Notes under the pieces: generated by a model
Told to the model about the DNA's origin: nothing
Seen by the model: only the letters and a program-made list of their open reading frames with translations
Database searches by the model: none
Shown here: positions 1-7,988 of the stretch, piece by piece
Numbering within the stretch: position 1 is the first letter of the stretch
How the letters are laid out: each line of letters opens with the position of its first letter
Program-made: the position numbers and the translations under genes
Origin: Luteimonas sp. BLCC-B24
GTDB lineage: Bacteria; Pseudomonadota; Gammaproteobacteria; Xanthomonadales; Xanthomonadaceae
DNA length: 64,000 bases
Assembly: GCF_028550595.1 (NCBI RefSeq)
Contig: NZ_JAQQGN010000010.1
Location: forward strand, 1-64,000
Reading direction: 5' to 3'

Positions 1-2
1 AA

Positions 3-158
3 CCCACCAACCCAAAGTACCCTTCAACCCCGGGCTCTCCCAGTAACTCGTGGTACGGCTACTGGGGGCAGGTCAATCTCGTCACGGATGCCTTGACGTA
101 TGCGCGGTTCTACGCCGGCACACGCCACTCGCCTGCGTGCACGGAGGTTCCCGAGTGA
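3..158 (+). CDS. C-terminal end of an unknown protein (cut by window edge)
   Basis: An open frame enters from the left edge and stops at a TGA at 156-158, leaving 51 codons. The tail is rich in Trp and Tyr (it contains NSWYGYWGQVNL) and ends in TEVPE. The start lies outside the window, so neither length nor family can be judged. I thought of the variable C-terminus of an RHS or other polymorphic-toxin protein, but no diagnostic motif is visible. It reads toward the minus-strand gene at 274-618. Confidence 0.45.
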   Translation, partial: PTNPKYPSTPGSPSNSWYGYWGQVNLVTDALTYARFYAGTRHSPACTEVPE

Positions 159-273
159 TCGACTCGTTCCATCGTGATGCGAAGTGAAGCCGGTGCGTTA
201 TCCATCCGATCACGCGGCCACTCAGGGGACGGTCACCCGAACCTGCCGGGGACACATCGAACGCGCCCTGGCG

Positions 274-618
274 CTACTCCAGTCCAGCCGCGCACCTCGC
301 TGTCAGCGCGTCGAGCTCGGCAAACAGCACTGGATCCGGGGCGACGAAATTGAAGCAGGACTTCCCCTGCATGCGCCCGCGCAATCTCTCGCTGAGCCCC
401 GACAGAAGCGCCGGGTGCTCGTAGATCGGCATCAGGTGATAGCTGACGTAGGACTTCTTCGTCTGCACGGCCCCGAAAAACGCCGGCTTCGCGCCAGGTG
501 CCGATGCAAGCCGCTCGATATAAAGGTTGCCCGGCTCGTCGACCTTGATCGACATGCCGTCCGTGTGCCTGCGCAAGATACTGGACAACGAGGCAAAGAC
601 TGACTCGGCTTCTTTCAT
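274..618 (-). CDS. Conserved hypothetical protein, small cytosolic
   Basis: This encodes 114 residues with no signal peptide or membrane segment. The ATG has a GGAG box seven bases upstream, so it has its own ribosome binding site, unlike the cassette genes further right. The middle and end (KKSYVSYHLMPIYEHPALL, then RMQGKSCFNF) resemble a widespread family of small proteins loosely like the YdhG/DUF1801 fold; I recognise the pattern but cannot name a function. It is transcribed away from the palindromic repeat at 684-768. Confidence 0.6.
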   Translation of the reverse strand: MKEAESVFASLSSILRRHTDGMSIKVDEPGNLYIERLASAPGAKPAFFGAVQTKKSYVSYHLMPIYEHPALLSGLSERLRGRMQGKSCFNFVAPDPVLFAELDALTARCAAGLE

Positions 619-683
619 GACAATCTCCGCGCCTCACCGGGATGAGAAGTGACCCTGGCACAGCTCCCATCTCGAATAACTGC

Positions 684-768
684 CGTCATCCCCGCGAACG
701 CGGGGATCCAGCGACTTCAAGCCTTTGAATCCCAGAGCCGCTGGATTCCAGCTTTCGCTGGAATGACG
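684..768. repeat. Palindromic REP-like repeat
   Basis: An 85-bp composite palindrome. The outer arms are CGTCAT and ATGACG, the next arms are CCAGC and GCTGG, and each half carries its own inner hairpin (CCCCGCG with CGCGGGG on the left, CCAGC with GCTGG on the right). Repeats of this type, beginning CGTCATCCCCGCG, are scattered through many proteobacterial genomes. A related half-unit (TCCCCGCG...GGCGGGGATCC) lies at about 8439-8462. It sits between two minus-strand genes and contains no reading frame. Confidence 0.7.
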
Positions 769-838
769 GCGGAATTCTTCAGACCTTCCTTAGCGACGAA
801 GGGACTACCGAAGCTCACTGCGTAAATTTTTGGCACTA

Positions 839-1141
839 CTAGTCACTTGAACCGCCTCCGCCCGAGTCCGTGAAGTCGGACGATGCAGGGATCCAGCCTT
901 GTTGCGGCTGACCACCGTCGCCAGGTGTGTAAAGTGGTTCGAAGCCCTTATCCGGCCCATAGCCCCCTTGGCTGCGCACGAAGAGCAGGAGACCGGCAGC
1001 CCCTAGAGCTGGTAGAAGCCACACGGCAACGAGTTGAAGCATCAATTGCCTTCTCGTTGGATAGTTGCTCCTCGCAACTGCAATCGTGGCAAGTACATTC
1101 AGCGCAACAAGAGCGATGACTAGGATTGATAACCAGATCAC
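839..1141 (-). CDS. Small membrane protein of unknown function
   Basis: The frame can open at a TTG at 1147, but a GGAGG box touches that codon. The GTG at 1141 has six bases of spacing and is the better start, giving about 100 residues. There are two hydrophobic segments, one at the very N-terminus and one around residues 33-55 (LMLQLVAVWLLPALGAAG), then a Gly/Ser/Pro-rich tail. No family is recognised. With its own ribosome binding site and no obvious attC next to it, it may lie outside the cassette array. Confidence 0.5.
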   Translation of the reverse strand: MIWLSILVIALVALNVLATIAVARSNYPTRRQLMLQLVAVWLLPALGAAGLLLFVRSQGGYGPDKGFEPLYTPGDGGQPQQGWIPASSDFTDSGGGGSSD

Positions 1142-1426
1142 GTTCAACCTCCAAACCGCCTGACATCAGATTTCTCCTGGTCCCGTGCATGGGCCAAACC
1201 GACAAATGAGAGAAGCCTTCGGGTGCGGTGTCCACCCTGGCCCGGATCGCAACGCCGATCCAACAAAACCGATTACGGAAATGCAGTCTGGCAACGCCTG
1301 AATCACCGAATCAATCTGGCGAGTGGTCCTGCAGCAAGATCGAAAAAACCGGCAACAGCAAATGCCTGACGCTCAAGGCGCGGAGATCATGCACTCGGGG
1401 TTGACGGGAAGCTCCTTACGGAATTG
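1142..1426. other. Gene-poor interval with a degenerate attC-like end
   Basis: No convincing gene. The right edge (about 1362-1425) starts GCCTGACGCTCAAG and ends AATTGTTAGC. These match the ends of the two better attC sites to the right in a weaker form, so this is probably the attC of the cassette whose gene stops at 1427. The rest shows nothing I can name. Confidence 0.35.
1362..1425 (-). repeat. Probable degenerate attC site
   Basis: About 64 bp directly after the stop codon of the DUF6998-like gene. On the plus strand it opens with GCCTGACGCTCAAG and closes with GAATTGTTAGC, echoing the R-type ends of the attC at 2285-2344. The central stem is poor. Support is mainly its position and length. 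Confidence 0.4.
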
Positions 1427-1885
1427 TTAGCCCGCTCGCCGTGCTATGCGATGGTCAGCTGGCACGGTAGCGGAGATCTTACGTAGCTCGGCGACCGGGA
1501 ATGAAAGCAATGCTTTGCCGATTCCCTTCCTGTGTGAGTAGCGCTCATAGATGAGCTCGCCGGGGCCATTGTAGATCTCCTCATAATCGCCGTTCGGGTG
1601 AAGTTTGAAGCCAAGGTAAAAATCCGGAATGCTTTTAAAGGTCAGCGACTCTTTAAAGGTGGCTTTAACTTGGACGAGACGTCCGTCTGGCGTTACTCCG
1701 TCATGTTTCGCTTGCGAGACATCATGAGCCGTCATGTCGTATTCAAGTGCGGCAATGACCTCGCCGATATCTCCAACTAGACGTCCGTCGATAGTAAAGA
1801 CTCGGTTCGGAAAGGCCTCTTTGAGACGATCGATGCCTTGGAAGATAAGTTCAAGTGATTAAGTTATAGCGCGGCGATGTGTCAT
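1427..1885 (-). pseudogene. DUF6998-like cassette gene with a stop at codon 9
   Basis: The conserved part reads GRLVGDIGEVIAALEYDM, then HDGVTPDGRLVQVKATF, and is typical of a family of small proteins now called DUF6998, of unknown function. The natural cassette start is the ATG at 1885, a few bases after the attC core site. From it the frame hits TAA at 1861-1859 after eight codons and then stays open to 1427. No ATG, GTG or TTG lies between that stop and the ATG at 1735, which falls inside the conserved domain. It is either a pseudogene through one point mutation, or it starts at a rare codon or at 1735. Family assignment is from memory of the pattern. Confidence 0.5.
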
Positions 1886-1888
1886 AGG

Positions 1889-1949
1889 GGCTAACACCTG
1901 AATTAAGTCGACTTGCGGAGCAAGTTCGGCTTGAATTAATTGTTAGGCC
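1889..1949 (-). repeat. attC recombination site (cassette array, reverse orientation)
   Basis: A 61-bp element between two cassette genes. On the plus strand it runs from GGCTAACACCTGAATTAAG to TTGAATTAATTGTTAGGC, with complementary ends and a short imperfect stem in the middle. Its ends match those of the attC at 63891-63950 read in the opposite direction. Confidence 0.8.
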
Positions 1950-1954
1950 GCATT

Positions 1955-2281
1955 CTAGCGAGCTTTGACATCTTGCACTCGCAGAACTTCGCCCGCGCGA
2001 AGGCGCTGCCGAAGGCCTTTTATCCTCTGGCGCTCCTGCCGATGGGCTCGCCATTCGCCTAGCGCCATTGACGATGCAAGAGTGACGCTGGCCAAAAGGA
2101 CGAGCGGAGCAATCGCGGCGCGGTCATAGCCGGTGGGGAGAAGGTAGACGACAAGAAGGGAGCCAACAAAGAAGAGAACGCCGCCCAAGACGCACGCAAC
2201 CACTCGGGCTGCAAAAGCACGTCGCAAGGCCATCTCAACGTTACCTAGTCGCTGTTCAGTGATGAGGTTAACATCTGTCAT
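1955..2281 (-). CDS. Integron cassette gene: small membrane protein
   Basis: This encodes 108 residues. There are two close hydrophobic segments (around residues 28-50, with VVACVLGGVLFFVGSLLVVY, and 58-75), then a basic tail with many Arg and Gln. The ATG lies only a few bases inside the attC core site, with no room for a normal ribosome binding site, as is usual for cassette genes. It is flanked by attC at 2285-2344 and 1889-1949 and is transcribed leftward. No family recognised. Confidence 0.65.
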   Translation of the reverse strand: MTDVNLITEQRLGNVEMALRRAFAARVVACVLGGVLFFVGSLLVVYLLPTGYDRAAIAPLVLLASVTLASSMALGEWRAHRQERQRIKGLRQRLRAGEVLRVQDVKAR

Positions 2282-2284
2282 GCG

Positions 2285-2344
2285 GCCTAACGCTTGAGTT
2301 AAGCCGCGCCGCGAAGCGGCGTCGGCTTGAATGAATTGTTAGGG
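2285..2344 (-). repeat. attC recombination site (cassette array, reverse orientation)
   Basis: A 60-bp near-palindrome. The outer ends are GCCTAAC and GTTAGGG, and the central stem is CCGCGCCGCGAAGCGGCG. Its reverse complement is almost identical to the attC of the right-hand integron at 63891-63950, differing at only a few positions near one end. It therefore belongs to the same attC family but points the other way. Confidence 0.9.
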
Positions 2345-2345
2345 C

Positions 2346-2810
2346 TCACCCCGAAAGAGCGGACGTGCCCATTGTCATCGCTCCAAAAAACAGCTTCTTG
2401 ATCAGTTCCCCCACTGTAGCTCTAGCTCCATCGTCCAGCGCCTCTGACAACTGCTGGGCAATAGGGCGCCGCTCCAACGACTCGTCCACGGTTGAAGGCA
2501 CGGCCCCGAGAAGCGTGAAGCCCTTCAACGTTAGGACCGCATCGGGAAATGTAGTCACTGGCTGGTCAAGGGTTCTCAGATTGGGGGAGTACTGAGCAAA
2601 GCCCTCACGCACCAAGAAGTTCATAGAGTTAGCCGAGTCCTCGGTGTAGATGCGGAAGGCCTCGTCATCTGGGCTGTTGAGAAGCTCAGAAACCTCATGG
2701 CCAATTGATCGCGTCACGAGCAGACAGGGATTTGGAAACTCTTGATAGAGGCGATCCAAAATCCGCGCGGTGAGCTCCTGAAAGATCTGAATGTTGCGCG
2801 GGTCTGTCAT
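2346..2810 (-). CDS. Integron cassette gene: hypothetical protein
   Basis: This encodes 154 residues, with no signal peptide and no clear transmembrane segment. It is acidic in the middle (SPDDEAFRIYTEDS) and ends in a small-residue stretch (FFGAMTMGTSALSG). The ATG follows a GTTAGGG core site by a few bases and the gene ends at the attC 2285-2344, so gene plus attC form one cassette. It is the cassette nearest the chromosomal junction of the left array. No known family is recognised. Confidence 0.65.
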   Translation of the reverse strand: MTDPRNIQIFQELTARILDRLYQEFPNPCLLVTRSIGHEVSELLNSPDDEAFRIYTEDSANSMNFLVREGFAQYSPNLRTLDQPVTTFPDAVLTLKGFTLLGAVPSTVDESLERRPIAQQLSEALDDGARATVGELIKKLFFGAMTMGTSALSG

Positions 2811-3141
2811 GTGAGCCCTAACACTAGGTAGCGCTCAAAAAGCGCGATATGCACCGATGGTCCACAAGGCCAACCTCGGCGTCAATGACGAATAAATGCC
2901 CGCCGGTCAAGCATTTGCATAGCGGCTGCTCCGATCCGAGCCGCCCGCGCCCGCTTTGCATATGGAACAATCTGAGCGGCTTGCCAGCAGGCAGCTCGAA
3001 AAGTGCGATATGCGTATCCTGCCGTGCCGCCTAACAGCAGAGTCGGCGTTGAAGGTGAAGGATGAACCTGTGCCCCCGGTCGGTACGCACTCCGGCAGCA
3101 CGTACCGGCGGGCCCGCCCGGCACTGTAAAATCGCCGTCTT
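2811..3141. other. Junction between left cassette array and core chromosome
   Basis: No gene. On the minus strand a GTTAGGC-type core site lies near 3028-3034 and a GTTAGGG site near 2817-2823, about 210 bp apart, so the interval has cassette-like borders but no reading frame or clear attC. It holds an imperfect direct repeat (AGCTCGAAAAGTGCGATATGC near 2993-3013, similar sequence at 2829-2852) and an inverted repeat (TGCATAGCGG at 2916-2925, CCGCTTTGCA at 2951-2960). No integrase is present here. Confidence 0.5.
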
Positions 3142-3867
3142 TTGCGCGCCGCCCCCTTGGATTCCCCGCCCCGCCCCGCCCTCCACGGCCCGACCTTCAT
3201 CCGGCTGCTGGCCCGCCTGACCGACGACACGCTGCCGCAAAGCGGCCCGGCGCCGGCCGAGCGCTTGAGCCAGTGGCTCGACTGGACGCGGGCGGTGGCG
3301 CTGTCGAAGGCGCTCGACGCAAAGCCGGCCGATGCTGAACACGGCGCGCAAGTCCTTGATCGCGATGACGCGGCCGTCTGCGCACAGGCGCGGGCGACGT
3401 TGCTGGCCGCGATCAGCGGAGCGCCGGAGCTGGCGATCCCGCAGCCGCAGGCGGTCGGGTCGTCGGACGATGCCGAAGCGCTGCCGCCGGCGCCGGTGGA
3501 GTTTGCGCCGTTCCGCCAGCGGCATCTGGCCCTGCAGCGCTCGATGCTGATCGCGACGGGCCGGTTGCGCGGCGATCTGCGCGAGCGGCTGGCGCAGCGT
3601 TCACCCGAAATGGCGCGGCTGGCCGAGCTGGACGCGGTGATGGAGGGCGCACTGAGCCCGCGCGGGCACGCACTGCTCGGCGCGGTGCCCGCGCTGCTCG
3701 AGGCGCATTTCGAGCGCTTGCGCACGGGCGCGGGCGCGTCGGCCGCGGATCCGTCCGCGGACTGGCTCGATGGTTTTCGCAGAGACATGCAGAGCGTGCT
3801 GATCGCCGAGCTGGATGTCCGTTTCCAACCGGTCGAAGGGCTGCTCGCAGCGCTTCGCACCCACTGA
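3142..3867 (+). CDS. DUF3348 family protein
   Basis: First gene of a four-gene operon. The protein is soluble, about 240 residues, with no signal peptide. The family signature near the N-terminus (HGPTFIRLLARL, then SQWLDWTRAVALS) is typical of DUF3348, a family of unknown function found next to DUF802 and OmpA genes. The start is uncertain: the frame opens at TTG 3142, and a second TTG at 3157 fits family length slightly better; neither has a good Shine-Dalgarno box. The stop is 10 bases before the DUF802 gene. Context suggests a cytosolic partner of the membrane complex encoded next. Confidence 0.75.
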   Translation: MRAAPLDSPPRPALHGPTFIRLLARLTDDTLPQSGPAPAERLSQWLDWTRAVALSKALDAKPADAEHGAQVLDRDDAAVCAQARATLLAAISGAPELAIPQPQAVGSSDDAEALPPAPVEFAPFRQRHLALQRSMLIATGRLRGDLRERLAQRSPEMARLAELDAVMEGALSPRGHALLGAVPALLEAHFERLRTGAGASAADPSADWLDGFRRDMQSVLIAELDVRFQPVEGLLAALRTH

Positions 3868-3877
3868 CGCAGTGCTT

Positions 3878-6229
3878 ATGTCCTCACGCAGTCGCATCAC
3901 CGCTCTTCTTCCCGCGTTCGCGTTCGCCCTCGGCCTGGCCGTGGTGGGCTGGATCGCGATCGGCTACATCGGCTCTAACACGCTGGCGTTGGCCGCCGCG
4001 TTGTTGATCGGTGCCTGTTACATCGCCGGTGGCCTGGAGCTGCTGCGCTACCGGCGGGCGACGACCACGCTGGCCGACGGCGTGGCGCAATTGCGCGAAC
4101 CGCCGGCGTCGCTGGACACGTGGCTGGGCGGGCTGGACGCCGGCCTGCGCAATGCGGTGCGCCTGCGCATCGAAGGCGAGCGCGTCGCGCTGCCGGTGCC
4201 GGCGCTCACACCGTATCTGGTCGGCATGCTGGTGCTGCTGGGCATGCTGGGCACGCTGCTGGGCATGATGGTGATGCTGCGCGGTACCGGCATGGCGCTG
4301 GAGACGGCGACCGACCTGCAGGCGATCCGCGATTCGCTGGCCGCGCCGATCAGGGGCCTCGGCGTCGCGTTCGGCACCTCGGTCGCGGGCATCGCCACCT
4401 CGGCGATGCTGGGCCTGGCCTCGGCGCTGCTGCGCCGCGACCGCGCCCGCGTGGTGCAGCAACTGGACGTCGCCGCGGCGACCACGCTGCGCACGCACTC
4501 GCAGGCGCACCAGCGCGAGGAGACCCTACGCCTGCTGCAGCAGCAGACCGAGGTGATGCCGGCGCTGGTGGAGCGGCTGGGCGCGATGATGGCGACGATC
4601 GAGCAGCAGAGCGCGGCCAGCGGCGAGCGCTACGCGGCCAGCCAGGACGCCTTCCATACCCGCACCGAAGCGGTGTACACGCAGTTGGCCGCCTCGGTGG
4701 AACGCGCGCTGCAGACCAGCGTGGCCGACAGTGCGCGCGCCGCGACGGCCGCGCTGCAACCGGTGTTCGAAACCACGATGGCCGCACTGTCGCGGGAAAC
4801 ATCGGCGCTGCAGGCGACGGTGGCCGAGGCGGTGGAGCGCCAGCTCGCCGCGCTGACCGCCGGCTTCGACGCCTCGACCGCACGCGTGAGCGAGCGCTGG
4901 CAGCAGGCCGTGGACGGCCAGCAGGCCGCGAACGACACCCTGGCGCGCGACCTGCGCAGCGCGCTCGACGGCTTCAATGCGACTTTCGAGCAGCGCGCGA
5001 GCGGCCTGCTCGGCGATGTCGCCGCGCGCCTCGACGCGACGACCGCGCAGACCACCGCGCTGCACGACACCGTGACCGGCGCCGTCGACCGGCAGCTGCA
5101 GGCGCTCACCGCCGGCTTCGACGCCTCGACCGCAGGCGTGGCCGAGCGCTGGCAGGCCGCGCTCGACGCGCAGCAGGCGGCACAGGCCGTGTTGGCCGCC
5201 GATCTGCGCCGCACGCTCGACGGGGTCGGCGAGACCTTCGCGCAGCGCGCGACCGCACTGGTCGACGGCGTCGCCACGCGTCTCGATGCGACCGCCGGCA
5301 GCGTGAGCGCGGCCTGGGCCGACGCACTCGACAAGCAGGCCGCAACGAATGATGCAATGAGCGCGCAGCACCAGCAGGCGCTGACCACCGCCGCAGCGGC
5401 GTTCGAGACGCATTCGGCAGCGTTGCTGCAGAAGGTGGACGCCTCGCACGTCAAGCTGCAGACCGCGCTCGCCGCGCAGGACGCCCAGCGCCTCACCGCG
5501 TGGACCGACAGCCTCACCGCGATGGGTACCGCGCTGCGCGAGGACTGGACACAGGCCGGCGCCGACACCACGCGCCAGCAGCAGGCGATCTGCGACACCT
5601 TGGCGCGCACCGCCGACACCATCGGCGCGCAGACACAGGCGCATGCCAGCGAGACCATCGCCGAGATCTCGCGCCTGGTCGACACCGCCTCCGAAGCGCC
5701 GCGCGCGGCGGCCGAAGTCATCGCCGAACTGCGCCAGTCGCTGTCGGAGAGCATGGTGCGCGACACCGCGATGCTGGAAGAACGTACACAGATGCTGTCG
5801 ACGCTCGACACCCTGCTCAGCGCGGTGAACCACGCGTCCACCGAACAGCGCGCGGCGATCGATGCACTGGTGGCGACGTCCGCCGATCTGCTGGAACGCG
5901 TGGGCACGCGCTTCACCGATCACATCAGCGCCGAGACCGGCAAGCTCGACGGCGTGGCGACGACGCTCAGCGTCGGCGCGGCCGAAGTGGCGAGTCTCGG
6001 CGAGGCCTTCGGCGCCGCGGTCGAGGTCTTCGGCGAATCGAACCAGCAGCTCGCCACACGCCTGCAGGGCATCGAGGAAGCACTGGAGAAATCGCTGGCA
6101 CGCAGCGACGAGCAGCTGGCGTACTACGTGGCCCAGGCGCGTGAGGTGGTGGATCTGAGCGTACTGGCACAGAAGCAGATCGTCGAAGACCTGCAGCAGC
6201 TCGGCGCGTCGCGGGCCGCCTCCGCATGA
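3878..6229 (+). CDS. DUF802 protein: MotA/ExbB-like membrane domain with long coiled-coil tail
   Basis: This encodes 783 residues from the ATG at 3878; an earlier in-frame start lies inside the previous gene. Four membrane segments are visible at about residues 10-32, 35-57, 112-135 and 158-184. The last two carry the MotA/ExbB/TolQ style pattern (LLGMLGTLLGMMVML, then GLGVAFGTSVAGIATSAML). Residues 190-783 are Ala/Gln/Thr/Glu-rich heptad sequence predicted as a long cytoplasmic coiled coil, with an 84-residue unit repeated at about residues 321 and 405. Architecture and the neighbouring MotB-like gene match ZorA-type ion-driven motors. The stop overlaps the next ATG (ATGA). Function of the family is not established. 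Confidence 0.8.
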   Translation: MSSRSRITALLPAFAFALGLAVVGWIAIGYIGSNTLALAAALLIGACYIAGGLELLRYRRATTTLADGVAQLREPPASLDTWLGGLDAGLRNAVRLRIEGERVALPVPALTPYLVGMLVLLGMLGTLLGMMVMLRGTGMALETATDLQAIRDSLAAPIRGLGVAFGTSVAGIATSAMLGLASALLRRDRARVVQQLDVAAATTLRTHSQAHQREETLRLLQQQTEVMPALVERLGAMMATIEQQSAASGERYAASQDAFHTRTEAVYTQLAASVERALQTSVADSARAATAALQPVFETTMAALSRETSALQATVAEAVERQLAALTAGFDASTARVSERWQQAVDGQQAANDTLARDLRSALDGFNATFEQRASGLLGDVAARLDATTAQTTALHDTVTGAVDRQLQALTAGFDASTAGVAERWQAALDAQQAAQAVLAADLRRTLDGVGETFAQRATALVDGVATRLDATAGSVSAAWADALDKQAATNDAMSAQHQQALTTAAAAFETHSAALLQKVDASHVKLQTALAAQDAQRLTAWTDSLTAMGTALREDWTQAGADTTRQQQAICDTLARTADTIGAQTQAHASETIAEISRLVDTASEAPRAAAEVIAELRQSLSESMVRDTAMLEERTQMLSTLDTLLSAVNHASTEQRAAIDALVATSADLLERVGTRFTDHISAETGKLDGVATTLSVGAAEVASLGEAFGAAVEVFGESNQQLATRLQGIEEALEKSLARSDEQLAYYVAQAREVVDLSVLAQKQIVEDLQQLGASRAASA

Positions 6230-6870
6230 GCGTCGAGCTGGACGGCGATCACGAGTCGACCGCGCCGATCTGGGCGGCGTTCGGCGATCTGATGTCGGTG
6301 CTGCTGGGCGTGTTCGTGCTGATCCTGGTCGGCGTGATCGGTGTGCAGCTGCAGCTGGAAATGAAGCTGGACGCGGAGATCGCCCAGCGCGAGGCGGAAG
6401 AGAAGCGCCGGCAGACGCTGGAACAGGCATTGGCCGCCCCGCTGGCCGCGGGGCGCATCACCCTGGTGGACGGCCGCATCGGCATCCGCGGCAGCGTGCT
6501 GTTCGCCGATGCGTCGGACCAGCTCCAGCCCGAGGGCCGCGAACTGCTGCAGAGCCTCGCCGGCCCGCTGGCCGACTACCTCGCCTCGCGCGACGAGATC
6601 CTCATGGTCAGCGGCTTCACCGACGACCGCCTGGTGCGCGGCGGCCACCGGTTCGCCGACAACTGGGAGCTGTCGGCGCAGCGCGCGCTCAACGTCACCC
6701 GCGCCCTGATCCGCGACGGCGTGCCGGCCGAATCGGTGTTCGCCGCCGCGTTCGGCGCGCAGCAGCCGGTGGGCTCGAACGACGATGCCGAAGGCCGCGC
6801 GCAGAACCGCCGCGTGGAAATGGCGCCCGTGCCACGCCTGCAGGCCGCCGCCCAGCCCGATGGCCGCTGA
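6226..6870 (+). CDS. OmpA/MotB-like protein with single membrane anchor
   Basis: This encodes 214 residues. The N-terminus has one membrane segment (about residues 16-40) that opens with PIWAAFGDLMSVLLGVF. Asp21 sits where MotB and ZorB carry the ion-binding aspartate (MotB reads YADFMTAMMAFF). A short helical linker follows, then an OmpA-type peptidoglycan-binding domain, with the closing signature NWELSAQRA ... NRRVEM near residues 150-205. Translational coupling to the DUF802 gene by ATGA overlap supports a stator made of both. Peptidoglycan binding and ion conduction are inferred from the families. Confidence 0.85.
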   Translation: MSVELDGDHESTAPIWAAFGDLMSVLLGVFVLILVGVIGVQLQLEMKLDAEIAQREAEEKRRQTLEQALAAPLAAGRITLVDGRIGIRGSVLFADASDQLQPEGRELLQSLAGPLADYLASRDEILMVSGFTDDRLVRGGHRFADNWELSAQRALNVTRALIRDGVPAESVFAAAFGAQQPVGSNDDAEGRAQNRRVEMAPVPRLQAAAQPDGR

Positions 6871-7549
6871 TCGCACCGACATCGACGCGCTGCTCGCGGC
6901 CTGGCGCGCGTGCGGCGCCGACCGCATCGATCCGGTGGGCTTCCATCGCATCGCCGCACTGCGACGGCGAACAGCCGCGCGCAGCGGAGCCGCACGCCAG
7001 GCACTCGAAACGCAGCTGGCCGCACAGGCGGAGGCCTTCGGCCGGCAGTGGGAGGGTCGCGCCGTGGCCGGCGCGCGCGCCGCCGCTGGAATGGCCGATG
7101 CGTTCGTCGCGGACGCGGAAGGCACGCACGCGCAGGCACGCGCGCCGTCCGCCCTCGGCGCCCTGATCGAGGCGATGGCGGCCGACGGAGACATGGCGTC
7201 CGAAGACGCGTCGCGTCGCCTGCGGCGCGCGGCCTACCCCGAACTGCCTGCGCTCGAGGAGGTCCGCCGTCTCTGGTCGGACGTGCGCACGCGCAGCCAG
7301 ATGCGTCGCTCGCTGGCGGCGCCGACCGAAGACGCCGGCCCGCTGAATTCGAGCCGGCTCGTGCATCGCGCACTCACCCGGATGCGCGACGTGTCGCCCG
7401 GCTACCTGCGGCAGTTCCTCGCCTACGCCGACACCCTGTCGTGGCTGGAAACGCTGCAGGACGCCGGTGTGCTGGCCGGCAAGGCGCCCATTCCGACCGC
7501 CGCCGGCAAGCCGCGCGCGAAAGCGAAGCCAAGGACGCGCAAGGGGTAG
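6860..7549 (+). CDS. DUF2894 family protein
   Basis: Last gene of the operon, about 229 residues. The ATG at 6860 overlaps the end of the OmpA-like gene by 11 bases; longer in-frame starts run deep into that gene and are unlikely. The protein is soluble, Ala/Arg-rich, mostly helical by composition, and ends in a Lys/Arg-rich tail (KPRAKAKPRTRKG). The motif VHRALTRMRDVSPGYLRQFL is typical of DUF2894, whose role is unknown. Consistent co-location with DUF3348, DUF802 and OmpA suggests one shared machine. Confidence 0.75.
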   Translation: MAADRTDIDALLAAWRACGADRIDPVGFHRIAALRRRTAARSGAARQALETQLAAQAEAFGRQWEGRAVAGARAAAGMADAFVADAEGTHAQARAPSALGALIEAMAADGDMASEDASRRLRRAAYPELPALEEVRRLWSDVRTRSQMRRSLAAPTEDAGPLNSSRLVHRALTRMRDVSPGYLRQFLAYADTLSWLETLQDAGVLAGKAPIPTAAGKPRAKAKPRTRKG

Positions 7550-7988
7550 CAGGGCTTCAGGCGCCGCGGCCATGACGAAGCTGGCGGAGGCAGGGCGGGA
7601 CCGGTTCCCGCGCGGGCTGATGGCGTGTGCGCTCGCGTCGGACACGCCGTGCCGTGTGGCCGCCCGCGGGCCCGATGGGGCCTTCCCTGAGGGCGGCGCG
7701 CGCCCGGTGCGCGCCGGCGGCGGGTCGGGTGAATCGTTGCCTGCAGCCCAGCCGGTATCGGCGCGCCTGCCCTGAATCGCTCAAGGCCTTGCGCCGCAAC
7801 GGGATTTTCCGCAGAATGGCCGGCTCGTTGCGTCCAGCCCATGGCGACATGGCCTGACCGGCGGCCCGGAAGCGCGATTCCCGGCCGCGGAGCACGAGGC
7901 GTCACCCCACCCGTATCGCGCGATGGCCACGCCATCGGGGCCGCCATCTCCCTGGCTAAGGGCGATATCAATTACTTCGAGGTGCGTA
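7550..7988. other. Intergenic region upstream of rpmB
   Basis: About 440 bp with no convincing gene; the open frames here lack codon bias and homology. It must hold the rpmB-rpmG promoter. I see only a weak candidate (TTGCGC near 7792 with AGAATG about 18 bases on). Just before rpmB there is a good GAGGT box. Confidence 0.4.

Noticed and set aside
3..158. RHS or polymorphic toxin C-terminus
   Set aside because: Only 51 codons are visible and none carries a diagnostic core or toxin motif; left as unknown.
2346..2810. Toxin-antitoxin cassette in the left array
   Set aside because: Toxin-antitoxin modules are common in cassettes, but none of the three left cassettes holds two overlapping small genes or a known toxin motif.
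7550..7988. Small genes in the gap before rpmB (frames at 7627-7857 and 7557-7895)
   Set aside because: No ribosome binding site, no family likeness, and mutual overlap on both strands; typical of chance frames in GC-rich DNA.
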